A DNA stretch of 6,384 bases, taken from NCBI GenBank assembly GCA_030038645.1, contig JASHSR010000460.1, forward strand, positions 1-6,384, read 5' to 3'. The notes under the pieces are model-generated. The model saw nothing but the letters and a program-made list of their open reading frames with translations. It did not search any database and was not told the DNA's origin. This stretch comes from Gammaproteobacteria bacterium (GTDB lineage Bacteria > Pseudomonadota > Gammaproteobacteria > Steroidobacterales > Steroidobacteraceae). Both the position numbers and the translations under genes were made by a program. Of the stretch, positions 1-5,557 are shown one piece after another. Within the stretch, counting starts at the first letter, position 1. Each line of letters begins with the position of its first letter.

Positions 1-252
1 CAGCGGCGGGCAGCCCTTCTGAGCGAGCGGCTCGCCGCCCGTGACGCAGACGTACCGTCCGCCGAGCTCGTGCACGCGCCGGACCACCTCCTCGAGCGTC
101 CACCACTCCCCACCCTGGAAAGCGTAGGCCGTATCGCAGTACTGGCACCGCAGGGGGCAGCCCGTCAAGCGGACGAAGACGGTCGGAATGCCGGCGGTGT
201 CGGCCTCACCTTGCAGCGAGTAGAAGACTTCCGTGATCTTGAGGCGCGACAT
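1..252 (-). CDS. queE: 7-carboxy-7-deazaguanine synthase QueE, N-terminal part (3' end outside window)
   Basis: A radical-SAM enzyme that converts 6-carboxy-tetrahydropterin to 7-carboxy-7-deazaguanine, a cytoplasmic step towards preQ0 and queuosine in tRNA. The 84 visible residues begin MSRLKITEVFYSLQGE, the usual QueE opening. They include the family's CX3CX2C iron-sulfur cluster motif (GCPLRCQYCDTAYAF, cysteines 32, 36 and 39) and a GGEP motif at about residues 72-75, which contacts SAM in this superfamily. The start is the only usable one: an in-frame stop lies upstream at 295-297 and no other ATG or GTG falls between it and 252. The gene starts 22 nt after the cpoB stop. No canonical Shine-Dalgarno sequence precedes it, so co-transcription with cpoB is likely (inference). 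The reading frame stays open to the left edge. cpoB followed by queE is a common order in Pseudomonas-like genomes. The assignment is secure despite truncation. Confidence 0.95.
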   Translation of the reverse strand, partial: MSRLKITEVFYSLQGEADTAGIPTVFVRLTGCPLRCQYCDTAYAFQGGEWWTLEEVVRRVHELGGRYVCVTGGEPLAQKGCPPL

Positions 253-274
253 GGCGCATGAAGCCGCCCGCGGC

Positions 275-1015
275 TCAGTGCCCTTGGCCGGCGCTCAGCT
301 GGCGCAGCCGGTCCTGGGCCTGCTGCGCGGCGTTGCTGCCTGGATATTTCTGGGACACCTCGGCGAGCGTCGCGCGCGCGTCCGCGTATTGCTTGAGCTC
401 GTACTGCGAGTAGCCGAGCTGCAACAGGGCGTCGGGCGCCTTGCTCGAGCTGGGCCACTGATCGAGAAGCGTATGGAACGCGGCGGCGGCCTTCGCGAAA
501 TCCCCGGAGGCGTAGTAGGCCTCGCCGAGCCAGTACTGCGCGTTGTCGGCGAGGTCGCTCTTCGGGTAGCTCTTCAGGAACTGCTGCAGCTCGCCGATCG
601 CATCGGGGTACTTGGCGTTCTTCAGCGAGTCCAGGGCCTGCATGTAAGCCGCCTGCTCCGATCCCGGAGGCGGCCCGGCCGCCGGCGCCGCGCCGCCGCC
701 ACCCGTGCCCAGCTGGTCGATCCGCCGGTCGAGATCCGCGTAGAGCGCCCGCTCCTGCTTGCGCAAGGCGTCGTTCATGTTCTCGAGCTCGTCGATGCGC
801 CCCTGCAGCACGCGCATCTGCGCCTGCAGCGAGTTGATGCTCTGCGCCATGTCGAGCAAGCTCTGATTGGAGATCACGCGCTCGATGCGCGCCGTCCGCG
901 CGTCGAGGTCGTTGAGCTTGCCCTGCAGCACCGGGTCGTCCTCCGGCGTTGTCGCGCAGCCGGCGAGCACGATCAACGCAGCGGCGAGGGACGAGTACGC
1001 GATCGCTCTACGCAT
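275..1015 (-). CDS. cpoB: Cell division coordinator CpoB (YbgF), TPR protein with predicted lipoprotein signal
   Basis: A periplasmic Tol-Pal accessory protein. In E. coli CpoB binds TolA and the PBP1B-LpoB machinery and couples outer-membrane constriction to septal peptidoglycan synthesis. The 246 residues divide into a signal peptide (1-19), a heptad-rich coiled coil (about 31-100, the TolA-binding trimerisation region in the family), a Gly/Ala/Pro linker (103-118), and a TPR region (about 121-242). The TPR part contains the family hallmarks SYPKSDLADNAQYWLGEAYY near residues 149-168 and KYPGS near 223-227. The signal peptide ends in a lipobox, LAGC (17-20), followed by Ala-Thr. This predicts a lipoprotein sent to the outer membrane, whereas E. 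coli CpoB has a signal-peptidase-I leader and is soluble. The ATG lies 6 nt after the pal stop with no strong Shine-Dalgarno, suggesting translational coupling. Its first four codons closely resemble those of pal. Confidence 0.95.
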   Translation of the reverse strand: MRRAIAYSSLAAALIVLAGCATTPEDDPVLQGKLNDLDARTARIERVISNQSLLDMAQSINSLQAQMRVLQGRIDELENMNDALRKQERALYADLDRRIDQLGTGGGGAAPAAGPPPGSEQAAYMQALDSLKNAKYPDAIGELQQFLKSYPKSDLADNAQYWLGEAYYASGDFAKAAAAFHTLLDQWPSSSKAPDALLQLGYSQYELKQYADARATLAEVSQKYPGSNAAQQAQDRLRQLSAGQGH

Positions 1016-1017
1016 GG
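1005..1017 (-). repeat. 13-nt repeat at the cpoB start, identical to the pal start
   Basis: The minus strand reads CCATGCGTAGAGC across the cpoB start codon; the same 13 bases occur across the pal start at 1554-1566. The shared codons include AGA, uncommon in such GC-rich DNA. Both reading frames are the same (Met-Arg-Arg-Ala). Confidence 0.75.
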
Positions 1018-1021
1018 GCCG

Positions 1022-1564
1022 TCACTTCAGGTAGACGATGTCGACGCGGCGGTTCTTCGCCCACGCCGCCTCGTTGTGTCCGGGATCGACCGGCCGCTCC
1101 GCGCCATAGCTCACCGTGCTGATCTGCGAGTCGGCGGCGCCCTGCAGCAGCAGGGCCTGGCGAACCGCCTGGGCGCGCCGCTCGCCGAGCCCGATGTTGT
1201 ACTCGCGCGATCCGCGCTCGTCCGTGTTGCCCTCGAGCCGCACGTGCAGGCTGGGATGCATCGAGAGGTACTTGGCGTGGGCGGCGACGATGTCCGTCCC
1301 CTCCCCCTTGATCTCGCTGCTGTCGAAGTCGAAGTAGATCGTACGCTTGGCGAGCAGCCCCGCGTCGGGTCCGGCGACCTCCTGGCCACCGTTCGCGCCG
1401 GCGCTCTCGCTCGAGTTGGCGCCTGCGGCGCCGGCGGACTCGGCGCTCGATCCGTTGCCCGGGACGGCGGTGCCCGATCCCGCAGTCGGCTGTGGCGGCT
1501 TGTGAGCGCAGGCTGCGAGCATCAGCGCAGCGGCGGCTATGAGGACTGGAAAGGCTCTACGCAT
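1022..1564 (-). CDS. pal: Peptidoglycan-associated lipoprotein Pal
   Basis: An outer-membrane lipoprotein that anchors the membrane to peptidoglycan and cycles between TolB- and wall-bound states. The 180-residue precursor has a short signal peptide with lipobox LAAC (16-19). Cys19 is followed by Ala rather than Asp, so outer-membrane sorting is expected. Residues 20-70 are a Gly/Ala/Ser/Asn-rich linker with an internal near-repeat. Residues 74-180 form the OmpA-like domain: TIYFDFDSSEI (75-85), GNTDERGSREYNIGLGERRA (112-131) and NRRVDIVYLK at the C-terminus. By family alignment Asp115 and Arg130 match the residues that bind meso-diaminopimelate in OmpA-like domains. The length is close to E. 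coli Pal (173 residues). The start is supported by a strong Shine-Dalgarno, GGAGG, 6 nt upstream. It sits between tolB and cpoB, the standard order. Confidence 0.98.
   Translation of the reverse strand: MRRAFPVLIAAAALMLAACAHKPPQPTAGSGTAVPGNGSSAESAGAAGANSSESAGANGGQEVAGPDAGLLAKRTIYFDFDSSEIKGEGTDIVAAHAKYLSMHPSLHVRLEGNTDERGSREYNIGLGERRAQAVRQALLLQGAADSQISTVSYGAERPVDPGHNEAAWAKNRRVDIVYLK
1385..1450 (-). repeat. Degenerate tandem repeat in the Pal linker
   Basis: Pal residues 39-60 contain two similar units, SSAESAGAAGAN and SSESAGANGG, encoded by related DNA (GAGTCCGCCGGCGCC against GAGAGCGCCGGCGCG). It falls in the flexible linker between the lipidated Cys19 and the OmpA-like domain. The units differ in length and sequence, so an old duplication or simple composition bias are both possible. 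Confidence 0.45.
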
Positions 1565-1566
1565 GG
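1554..1566 (-). repeat. 13-nt repeat at the pal start, identical to the cpoB start
   Basis: Partner copy of the sequence at 1005-1017. It includes the last two bases before the ATG and the first eleven bases of pal. Confidence 0.75.
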
Positions 1567-1601
1567 TTACCCTCCGTTCGTGCGAGGCTTTTTAGCATAA
1601 T
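1565..1601. other. tolB-pal intergenic spacer, the longest gap in the cluster
   Basis: This 37-nt gap has a locally A/T-rich patch (TTATGCTAAAAAG on the minus strand) in otherwise very GC-rich DNA, followed by the pal Shine-Dalgarno. TATGCT resembles a -10 hexamer, but no -35-like hexamer stands 16-18 nt upstream, so a promoter is not called. No hairpin with a T-run is present, so it is not a terminator. The low-structure patch may help ribosomes load on pal (inference). Confidence 0.6.
1571..1575 (-). promoter_or_regulatory. Strong Shine-Dalgarno of pal
   Basis: The minus strand reads GGAGGGTAACCATG, with a five-base GGAGG core 6 nt before the pal ATG. This fixes the pal start. It is one of the best ribosome binding sites in the cluster, in keeping with Pal being an abundant protein (inference). 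Confidence 0.85.
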
Positions 1602-2933
1602 TCACGGGTGCGCAAACGGCCCCCACACCGGATCGCGCACATCCGCCTGATCCGAGGTGAGCCGCTGCGAGGTGAGTCCGTCGAGCGAGGCTCGCTGCAG
1701 GACGCTCTGGCCGTTCTCGATCGAGGCGTACAGCAGCATGGCGCCGTTCGGCGCGAAGCTCGGCGCGTTGTCGAGCGGGCCCGGGGAGAGGTAGCGCACC
1801 GTGCCGCTCGCGAGGTCCTGTACGGCGATGCGAAAGCTGCTGCCGTCCTCGGAGACCATGGCGAGCTGCGTGCCGTCGGGGGAGATGCACGGATGCGCGT
1901 TGTAGCTGCCCTGGAACGTGATGCGCTTCGGCCGGTCGCCGGCGCTCGCGCCGATCTGGTAGATCTGCGGGCCGCCCCCGCGGTCGGAGGTGAAGTAGAT
2001 CGACTGCCCGTCGGGTGCCCACACGGGCTCGGTATCGATAGCCGGGTCGTCCGTGAGGCGCGTGAGCTGCTGATCGCTTAAGTCGAGCACGTAGATGTCG
2101 AGGTTGCCGTTGGTGCCCCCGAGCGTCAGGGCGAGCTTGTGTCCGTCGGGCGACCAGGCCGGCGCGCCGTTGATGCCCGCGCGCGCCGAGACGAGCTGGC
2201 GCTGGCCGGTGCTCACCTGCTGCACGTACACCGTCGAGCGCTTGCTCTCGAACGACACGTACGCGAGCCACTGCCCATCGGGAGACCACGCGGGGGACAT
2301 GATGGGCTGATCCGATTGCAGCACGACGTGCGCATTCGCGCCGTCGGCGTCGGCCACCACGAGCTGGAAGTGCTGCATGGGTGGCTTGCCCGCGACGGCG
2401 ACGTACGCGATGCGCGTGTCGAACGCGCCCCGCACGCCCAGGATCTTCTGGTAGATCACGTTGCTCACCCGGTGCGCCGCGTTGCGCAGCGCGCTCGGCG
2501 GCCCGCTGAAGCGCTGATTCGCGAGCTGCTCGCCGGTGAGGGTGTTGAGGAGCTGGAAGTCCACGGCGAGCTCGCCGTCGGGAAGCGCCATGACCTGACC
2601 CACGACGACGTAGTCGTTGCCGCTCGCGCGCCAGTCGGGGATCACGACCTGTGAGGCCTGCGCGGGCTTCACCTTCATCTGATTCCACGGCATGCCCCGG
2701 AACCGCCCGGTGCCCTCGAGATCGTTCTGCACGATGCTCGCGGCGTCGGCGCCCGCGGTGGGGGCGGCCGGCAAGCCGCCGGCGAACGGCACCACCGCGA
2801 TGTGGATCGGGTCCGTCACGCCCGAGGTGATCTCGATCCGGAGCTGCGCGCGCGCGGTGAGCGCGGCGACGGCGCCCGCCACGGCGATCAGCGCGGCGGC
2901 GCTCTGTATCAGGCTTCTGCGGGATATCGTCAT
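1602..2933 (-). CDS. tolB: Tol-Pal system beta-propeller protein TolB
   Basis: A periplasmic protein that binds Pal through its beta-propeller and TolA through its N-terminus. The 443 residues comprise a signal peptide (1-29, predicted cut after Ala-Arg-Ala), an N-terminal TolA-binding strand (QLRIEITSGV, 30-39; E. coli mature TolB starts EVRIVIDSGV), an alpha/beta domain (to about 165), and a six-bladed propeller. The propeller is marked by repeated WSPDG-type motifs at about 216-220, 260-264, 305-309, 350-354 and 393-396. MSPAWSPDG and GAPAWSPDG are near-identical to E. coli TolB. The leader begins ISRRSLIQ, which resembles a twin-arginine signal, whereas E. coli TolB uses Sec. There is a single cysteine, Cys349. 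The ATG is 9 nt after the tolA stop and has no clear Shine-Dalgarno, so reinitiation from tolA is plausible. Length matches the family (E. coli 430). Confidence 0.98.
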   Translation of the reverse strand: MTISRRSLIQSAAALIAVAGAVAALTARAQLRIEITSGVTDPIHIAVVPFAGGLPAAPTAGADAASIVQNDLEGTGRFRGMPWNQMKVKPAQASQVVIPDWRASGNDYVVVGQVMALPDGELAVDFQLLNTLTGEQLANQRFSGPPSALRNAAHRVSNVIYQKILGVRGAFDTRIAYVAVAGKPPMQHFQLVVADADGANAHVVLQSDQPIMSPAWSPDGQWLAYVSFESKRSTVYVQQVSTGQRQLVSARAGINGAPAWSPDGHKLALTLGGTNGNLDIYVLDLSDQQLTRLTDDPAIDTEPVWAPDGQSIYFTSDRGGGPQIYQIGASAGDRPKRITFQGSYNAHPCISPDGTQLAMVSEDGSSFRIAVQDLASGTVRYLSPGPLDNAPSFAPNGAMLLYASIENGQSVLQRASLDGLTSQRLTSDQADVRDPVWGPFAHP

Positions 2934-2942
2934 GAGTGTCGA

Positions 2943-3872
2943 TCAATCCGTCGGCTTGAATTCGATCTGCAAGTCGCGCTCGAACAGCGCGGGGTCGGGC
3001 GGCGGCGGCAGCGGCGAGGCGCGGTAGGCGGCATCCTGGATCGACTGGACCACCGCCGTATCGCCGTTGCAGGCGCCGACCTTCACGTTGACGACCTGGC
3101 CGCCGGGCACCTGCGTCACGTCGACGAGGCAGTCGATGCCCTGCCGCGCCGTCGGCGGCCGGATCCAAGCATGCTCTATGCGAGCTTTGATCAGCTGCTC
3201 CCAGGTCGCCAAGGCGGGACCGGAGCGGGCAGCCATCGCCTTCTCCTCCGCCTCGACGCTCTGCTGCAGATCGGCCTGATTGAGCGCAAGCGCCTTCGCC
3301 TCCTCGGCTCTGCGCTGCTGCTCCGCAGCAAGCTCGCGCTTCTTCGCCTCCTCCGCCGCTTTCGCCTTGCGCTTGGCCTCCGCTTGCGCCTCGAGCTCGG
3401 CCTGCTGCCGAGCCTTGCGCTTCGCCTCCTCCTCCGCCTCCTTGCGTTGGGCCGCTTCCTGGGCTTTTCGTTCCGCATCCGCTTGCGCTTGCTCCGCCTG
3501 CTTCTCGGCCGCCGCCTGCGCGGCCTTGCGCGCCGCCTCCTGCCGCGCGGCCATGTCGGGCGGCGGCGGGACCGTCTGCTCATCGACGGTCGGCTGTGGC
3601 GGCGGCTGAGGGGGCGGTGGGGGCGGCGGGAGCGGCTTGGGTGGGAGCGCCTTGTGCGGCGGCGCCCGCGGCGGCGCCTGCGCGACTGTGCCTGAGCCGC
3701 TCAGCGCCTGCGAGCTCACGACCGTCGCATTGATGGCGAGGCTCGGCGCCGGCCGGGACTCCTTGCGGAAGAGCAGCCACCCGTAGACGAGCGCGGCGAT
3801 GAGCGCGCCGTGCAGCGCCACGGACAGCGCGATGGAGATCCAGCGATCGCTCCGGGGTTCCAGCTGCTGCAT
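2943..3872 (-). CDS. tolA: Tol-Pal system protein TolA (TonB-like C-terminal domain)
   Basis: An inner-membrane protein that spans the periplasm and passes energy from TolQR to TolB and Pal. The 309 residues show one N-terminal membrane helix (about 12-35) carrying the S-X3-H motif (Ser17, His21) that TolA and TonB use to engage their motor. A proline-rich segment follows (67-106), with seven consecutive prolines at 82-88. Then comes a long charged Ala/Glu/Lys/Arg/Gln helix (about 108-215, the domain II rod). The C-terminal domain (about 218-309) contains cysteines 248 and 268, placed like the disulfide of E. coli TolA domain III, and ends DLQIEFKPTD. E. coli TolA (421 residues) has a longer rod and a glycine-rich first linker. 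The start is 16 nt after the tolR stop; no good Shine-Dalgarno is present. TolA rather than TonB is clear from context and from the C-terminal domain. Confidence 0.96.
   Translation of the reverse strand: MQQLEPRSDRWISIALSVALHGALIAALVYGWLLFRKESRPAPSLAINATVVSSQALSGSGTVAQAPPRAPPHKALPPKPLPPPPPPPQPPPQPTVDEQTVPPPPDMAARQEAARKAAQAAAEKQAEQAQADAERKAQEAAQRKEAEEEAKRKARQQAELEAQAEAKRKAKAAEEAKKRELAAEQQRRAEEAKALALNQADLQQSVEAEEKAMAARSGPALATWEQLIKARIEHAWIRPPTARQGIDCLVDVTQVPGGQVVNVKVGACNGDTAVVQSIQDAAYRASPLPPPPDPALFERDLQIEFKPTD
3228..3551 (-). repeat. Low-complexity coding repeat of the TolA helical rod
   Basis: This stretch encodes TolA residues 108-215, made almost only of Ala, Glu, Lys, Arg and Gln. On the plus strand the word ttcgcctcctc recurs near 3295, 3345 and 3421, reflecting repeated EEAK-type codons. 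Such rods are typical of TolA and vary in length between species. The composition also creates long spurious frames on both strands. Confidence 0.7.
3555..3674 (-). repeat. Proline-rich coding tract of TolA
   Basis: This stretch encodes TolA residues 67-106, rich in proline and including seven consecutive prolines (3609-3629), then PPP and PPPP. It lies between the membrane helix and the helical rod. E. coli TolA has a glycine-rich linker there, and TonB is the paralogue known for a proline-rich spacer. Confidence 0.8.
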
Positions 3873-3888
3873 GCGCCCGCGGGACCCG

Positions 3889-4341
3889 TCAGCGGCGCTT
3901 GGGCCGGCCCGTCGCGCCCGGCTGGCTCACGAAGCCGACTTTCTGCGCCCCCGCACGCTGCAGCATGACCATGGCGCTCATGACATCACCATAGGAGATC
4001 CGGTAATCGGCCTTCAGCAGCACGGGCCGGCCCGGATCCCGCTGCAGCGCCGCGGCCACGCGGACCTCGGCCGTCGTCTCATCGAGCGCTTCCTTGGGGT
4101 TGCCGCCGACGTTGAGGTACAGCCGGTCCTCGCTGTCGATCGAGAGCACGAGGGGGTGGGAGTTCTTGGTGAGGTCCGCATCGAGCGGGCGAGCCGGCGC
4201 CGAGGGAAGCTGCACCTTCACGCCCTCCTGCAGCAGGGGCGCCGTCACCATGAAGATGATGAGCAGCACCAGCATCACATCGATGTAGGGAACGACGTTG
4301 ATCTCGCCCATCAGGCGCCGTCCCCGCGAGAGCTGCGGCAT
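3889..4341 (-). CDS. tolR: Tol-Pal motor subunit TolR
   Basis: An ExbD/TolR-family inner-membrane protein that forms the proton-conducting motor with TolQ. The 150-residue chain has a short basic cytoplasmic N-terminus, the signature GEINVVPYIDVMLVLLIIF (12-30), a single membrane helix (about 19-37) and a periplasmic domain (about 45-142) ending VGFVSQPG. Asp21 in the helix corresponds to the essential Asp23 of E. coli TolR. The start is chosen as the ATG at 4341, whose A is shared with the tolQ stop (TGATG) and which has a strong GGGAGGGG Shine-Dalgarno ending 7 nt upstream. A second Met at residue 11 would remove the basic N-terminus and lacks that support. The last residues, RPKRR, form a small basic tail beyond the E. 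coli end. Length is typical (E. coli 142). Confidence 0.97.
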   Translation of the reverse strand: MPQLSRGRRLMGEINVVPYIDVMLVLLIIFMVTAPLLQEGVKVQLPSAPARPLDADLTKNSHPLVLSIDSEDRLYLNVGGNPKEALDETTAEVRVAAALQRDPGRPVLLKADYRISYGDVMSAMVMLQRAGAQKVGFVSQPGATGRPKRR

Positions 4342-5087
4342 CAGTGCGCCCCTCCCGTTGCCGTCGCGCCGGCCCCGTGCGCCGCCATCGAGCCGCTCGC
4401 CGCCGGCCGCTCGGGACCGCGCGCCGCATGCCGCTGCAGGATGGACGAGAACTCCTCCATGAAGGCGTCGTAGCGCATCTCGAGCCGTCCGACCTGGTCC
4501 GCGTAGCGATTGAAGAAGACGACGGCGGGGATCGCGGCGAACAGTCCCGCCGCCGTGGCGATCAGCGCCTCGGAGATCCCCGGCGCGACCATGGAGAGTG
4601 TCGCCTGCTGGACGTTCCCGAGCGAGGCGAACGCGCTCATGATGCCCCACACGGTGCCGAAGAGACCGACGTAGGGGCTGATCGAGCCGACCGTGGCGAG
4701 CGTCGCGAGGCTGTACTCGAGGCGGTCGATCTCCTTCAGCTGCGCGACGCGCATGGCGCGGCGCGCCCCCTCGAGCAGCTGGTCGGTCGGCACCGCGCCC
4801 TGCTGCCTCAGGCGCGCGAACTCGCGGAAGCCGAACTCGAAGATGCTCCCCATGCCGGTCGCGCCACCGCGAGACTCGATGCCGCGATAGAGCTGCGCAA
4901 GGTCGCCGCCGGACCAGAAGCTCTGCTCGAACCGATCGGCCTCCTGGCGCGCGCGCCGGGTCACCATGCGCTTCTGGAAGATGATGGCCCACGAGAGGAG
5001 CGAGGCGAAGGCGAGCAGCGCGAGGACGATCTGCACCAGCACGCTCGCCTGGACCACCAAACGGATGACGGATAAGTCTTGCGGCAT
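4341..5087 (-). CDS. tolQ: Tol-Pal motor subunit TolQ (MotA/TolQ/ExbB family)
   Basis: An inner-membrane proton-channel subunit that with TolR energises TolA. The 248 residues contain three hydrophobic segments at about 11-37, 127-152 and 168-192. A cytoplasmic loop lies between the first and second, with GMGSIFEFGFREF (78-90) resembling other TolQ proteins. The second and third helices carry the family core SPYVGLFGTVWGIMSAF (137-153) and SEALIATAAGLFAAIPAV (172-189). The start at 5087 gives the usual N-terminus. The same frame stays open 154 codons further upstream, but that part is antiparallel-free shadow of ybgC and has no TolQ similarity. A GAGGAG Shine-Dalgarno supports this start. The C-terminus has an extra Ala/Gly/Ser-rich tail (about 221-248) beyond E. 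coli TolQ (230 residues). ybgC ends 14 nt upstream. Confidence 0.97.
   Translation of the reverse strand: MPQDLSVIRLVVQASVLVQIVLALLAFASLLSWAIIFQKRMVTRRARQEADRFEQSFWSGGDLAQLYRGIESRGGATGMGSIFEFGFREFARLRQQGAVPTDQLLEGARRAMRVAQLKEIDRLEYSLATLATVGSISPYVGLFGTVWGIMSAFASLGNVQQATLSMVAPGISEALIATAAGLFAAIPAVVFFNRYADQVGRLEMRYDAFMEEFSSILQRHAARGPERPAASGSMAAHGAGATATGGAH
4349..4356 (-). promoter_or_regulatory. Shine-Dalgarno of tolR, inside the tolQ 3' end
   Basis: The minus strand reads GGGAGGGGCGCACTGATG. The purine-rich core lies 7-9 nt before the tolR ATG and within the last codons of tolQ. It decides for the TGATG start over the internal Met codon ten residues downstream. Confidence 0.8.
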
Positions 5088-5097
5088 GTCGGGCCCG

Positions 5098-5103
5098 CTC
5101 CTC
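5098..5103 (-). promoter_or_regulatory. Shine-Dalgarno of tolQ
   Basis: GAGGAG on the minus strand overlaps the ybgC stop (TGAGGAG) and sits 10 nt before the tolQ ATG. It supports the start at 5087 within a frame that is open much further upstream. Confidence 0.75.
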
Positions 5104-5553
5104 AAGCTGTCGTCAGGACATCGACCACGAAATCGGGCAATCGTTGCGGTCGCAGCGTCCGCGCATCGACGCAGGCGACGCGCACCTCCGCCGTGGCGAG
5201 CAGCTCGTCGGCCTCCGGCCGGGCCTCGCCAGGCGGCGCGCCCGATGTCGCCGGACCTGCCGGCGCCCGCCGATAGATCCTCTGCGCGAACGACAGCGAG
5301 GCTCCGCCCGCGCGCGCCGGCTCGCAGGTGACCAGCAGCTCGTCGTCGAGCCGCGCCGGGCGCCGGTAGCTCACCTCGACGCTCGTCACCGTGAAGACGA
5401 TGCCTCGCTCCTCGGCGAGCGCCCGCTGGGAGACGCCTTGCGCGCGCAGCCACTCCGTGCGCGCCCGCTCGAGGAACTTCAGGTAGTTCGCGTAGTACAC
5501 CACCCCGCCGCCGTCCGTGTCCTCCCAGTAGACGCGCGCGGCCCAGCAAAAGC

Positions 5554-5557
<4 letters not shown>
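5102..5557 (-). CDS. ybgC: Tol-Pal-associated acyl-CoA thioesterase YbgC (hotdog fold)
   Basis: A cytoplasmic 4-hydroxybenzoyl-CoA-thioesterase-like enzyme. Characterised YbgC proteins hydrolyse acyl-CoA thioesters, and the protein may associate with phospholipid synthesis; its role in Tol-Pal is unsettled. The 151 residues carry the family signature [20 protein letters not shown] (8-27), with Asp15 as the presumed catalytic residue. Then follow [10 protein letters not shown] (28-37) and [10 protein letters not shown] (67-76), both close to E. coli YbgC. Two oddities are visible. Residue 22 is Tyr where E. coli has His (VYHASY). An Ala/Pro/Gly-rich insertion at about 97-116 makes the protein longer than E. 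coli YbgC (134). The start is a GTG overlapping the ruvB stop (GTGA); a GGAG motif 8 nt upstream and the N-terminal alignment support it. Translation is probably coupled to ruvB. Confidence 0.95.

Noticed and set aside
253..274. Possible terminator between cpoB and queE.
   Set aside because: The 22-nt gap has no stem-loop followed by a T-run on the minus strand.
233..1600. A 455-codon open frame on the plus strand opposite pal and cpoB.
   Set aside because: It is Arg/Leu/Val/Ala-rich, matches no family I recognise, and mirrors two well-supported genes; long antisense frames are expected in GC-rich DNA.
1594..1622. Possible sigma-70 promoter before pal, with TATGCT as the -10 element.
   Set aside because: At a 17-nt spacer the -35 position reads GGGCCG; the nearest TTTGCG is only 11 nt away. 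The A/T patch alone is not enough.
1567..3168. A 533-codon minus-strand frame overlapping tolB and the tolA end.
   Set aside because: It is tolB read in another frame, rich in Arg/Ala/Gly, while the overlapping frame matches TolB along its full length.
2802..3695. A 297-codon plus-strand frame opposite tolA with Arg/Leu repeats.
   Set aside because: It is the complement of the low-complexity Ala/Glu/Lys rod of TolA; the repeat pattern is explained by that coding sequence.
5088..5549. N-terminal extension of tolQ by 154 codons, as a fusion protein.
   Set aside because: The extension overlaps ybgC out of frame, has no recognisable domain, and tolQ has a proper ATG and Shine-Dalgarno at 5087.
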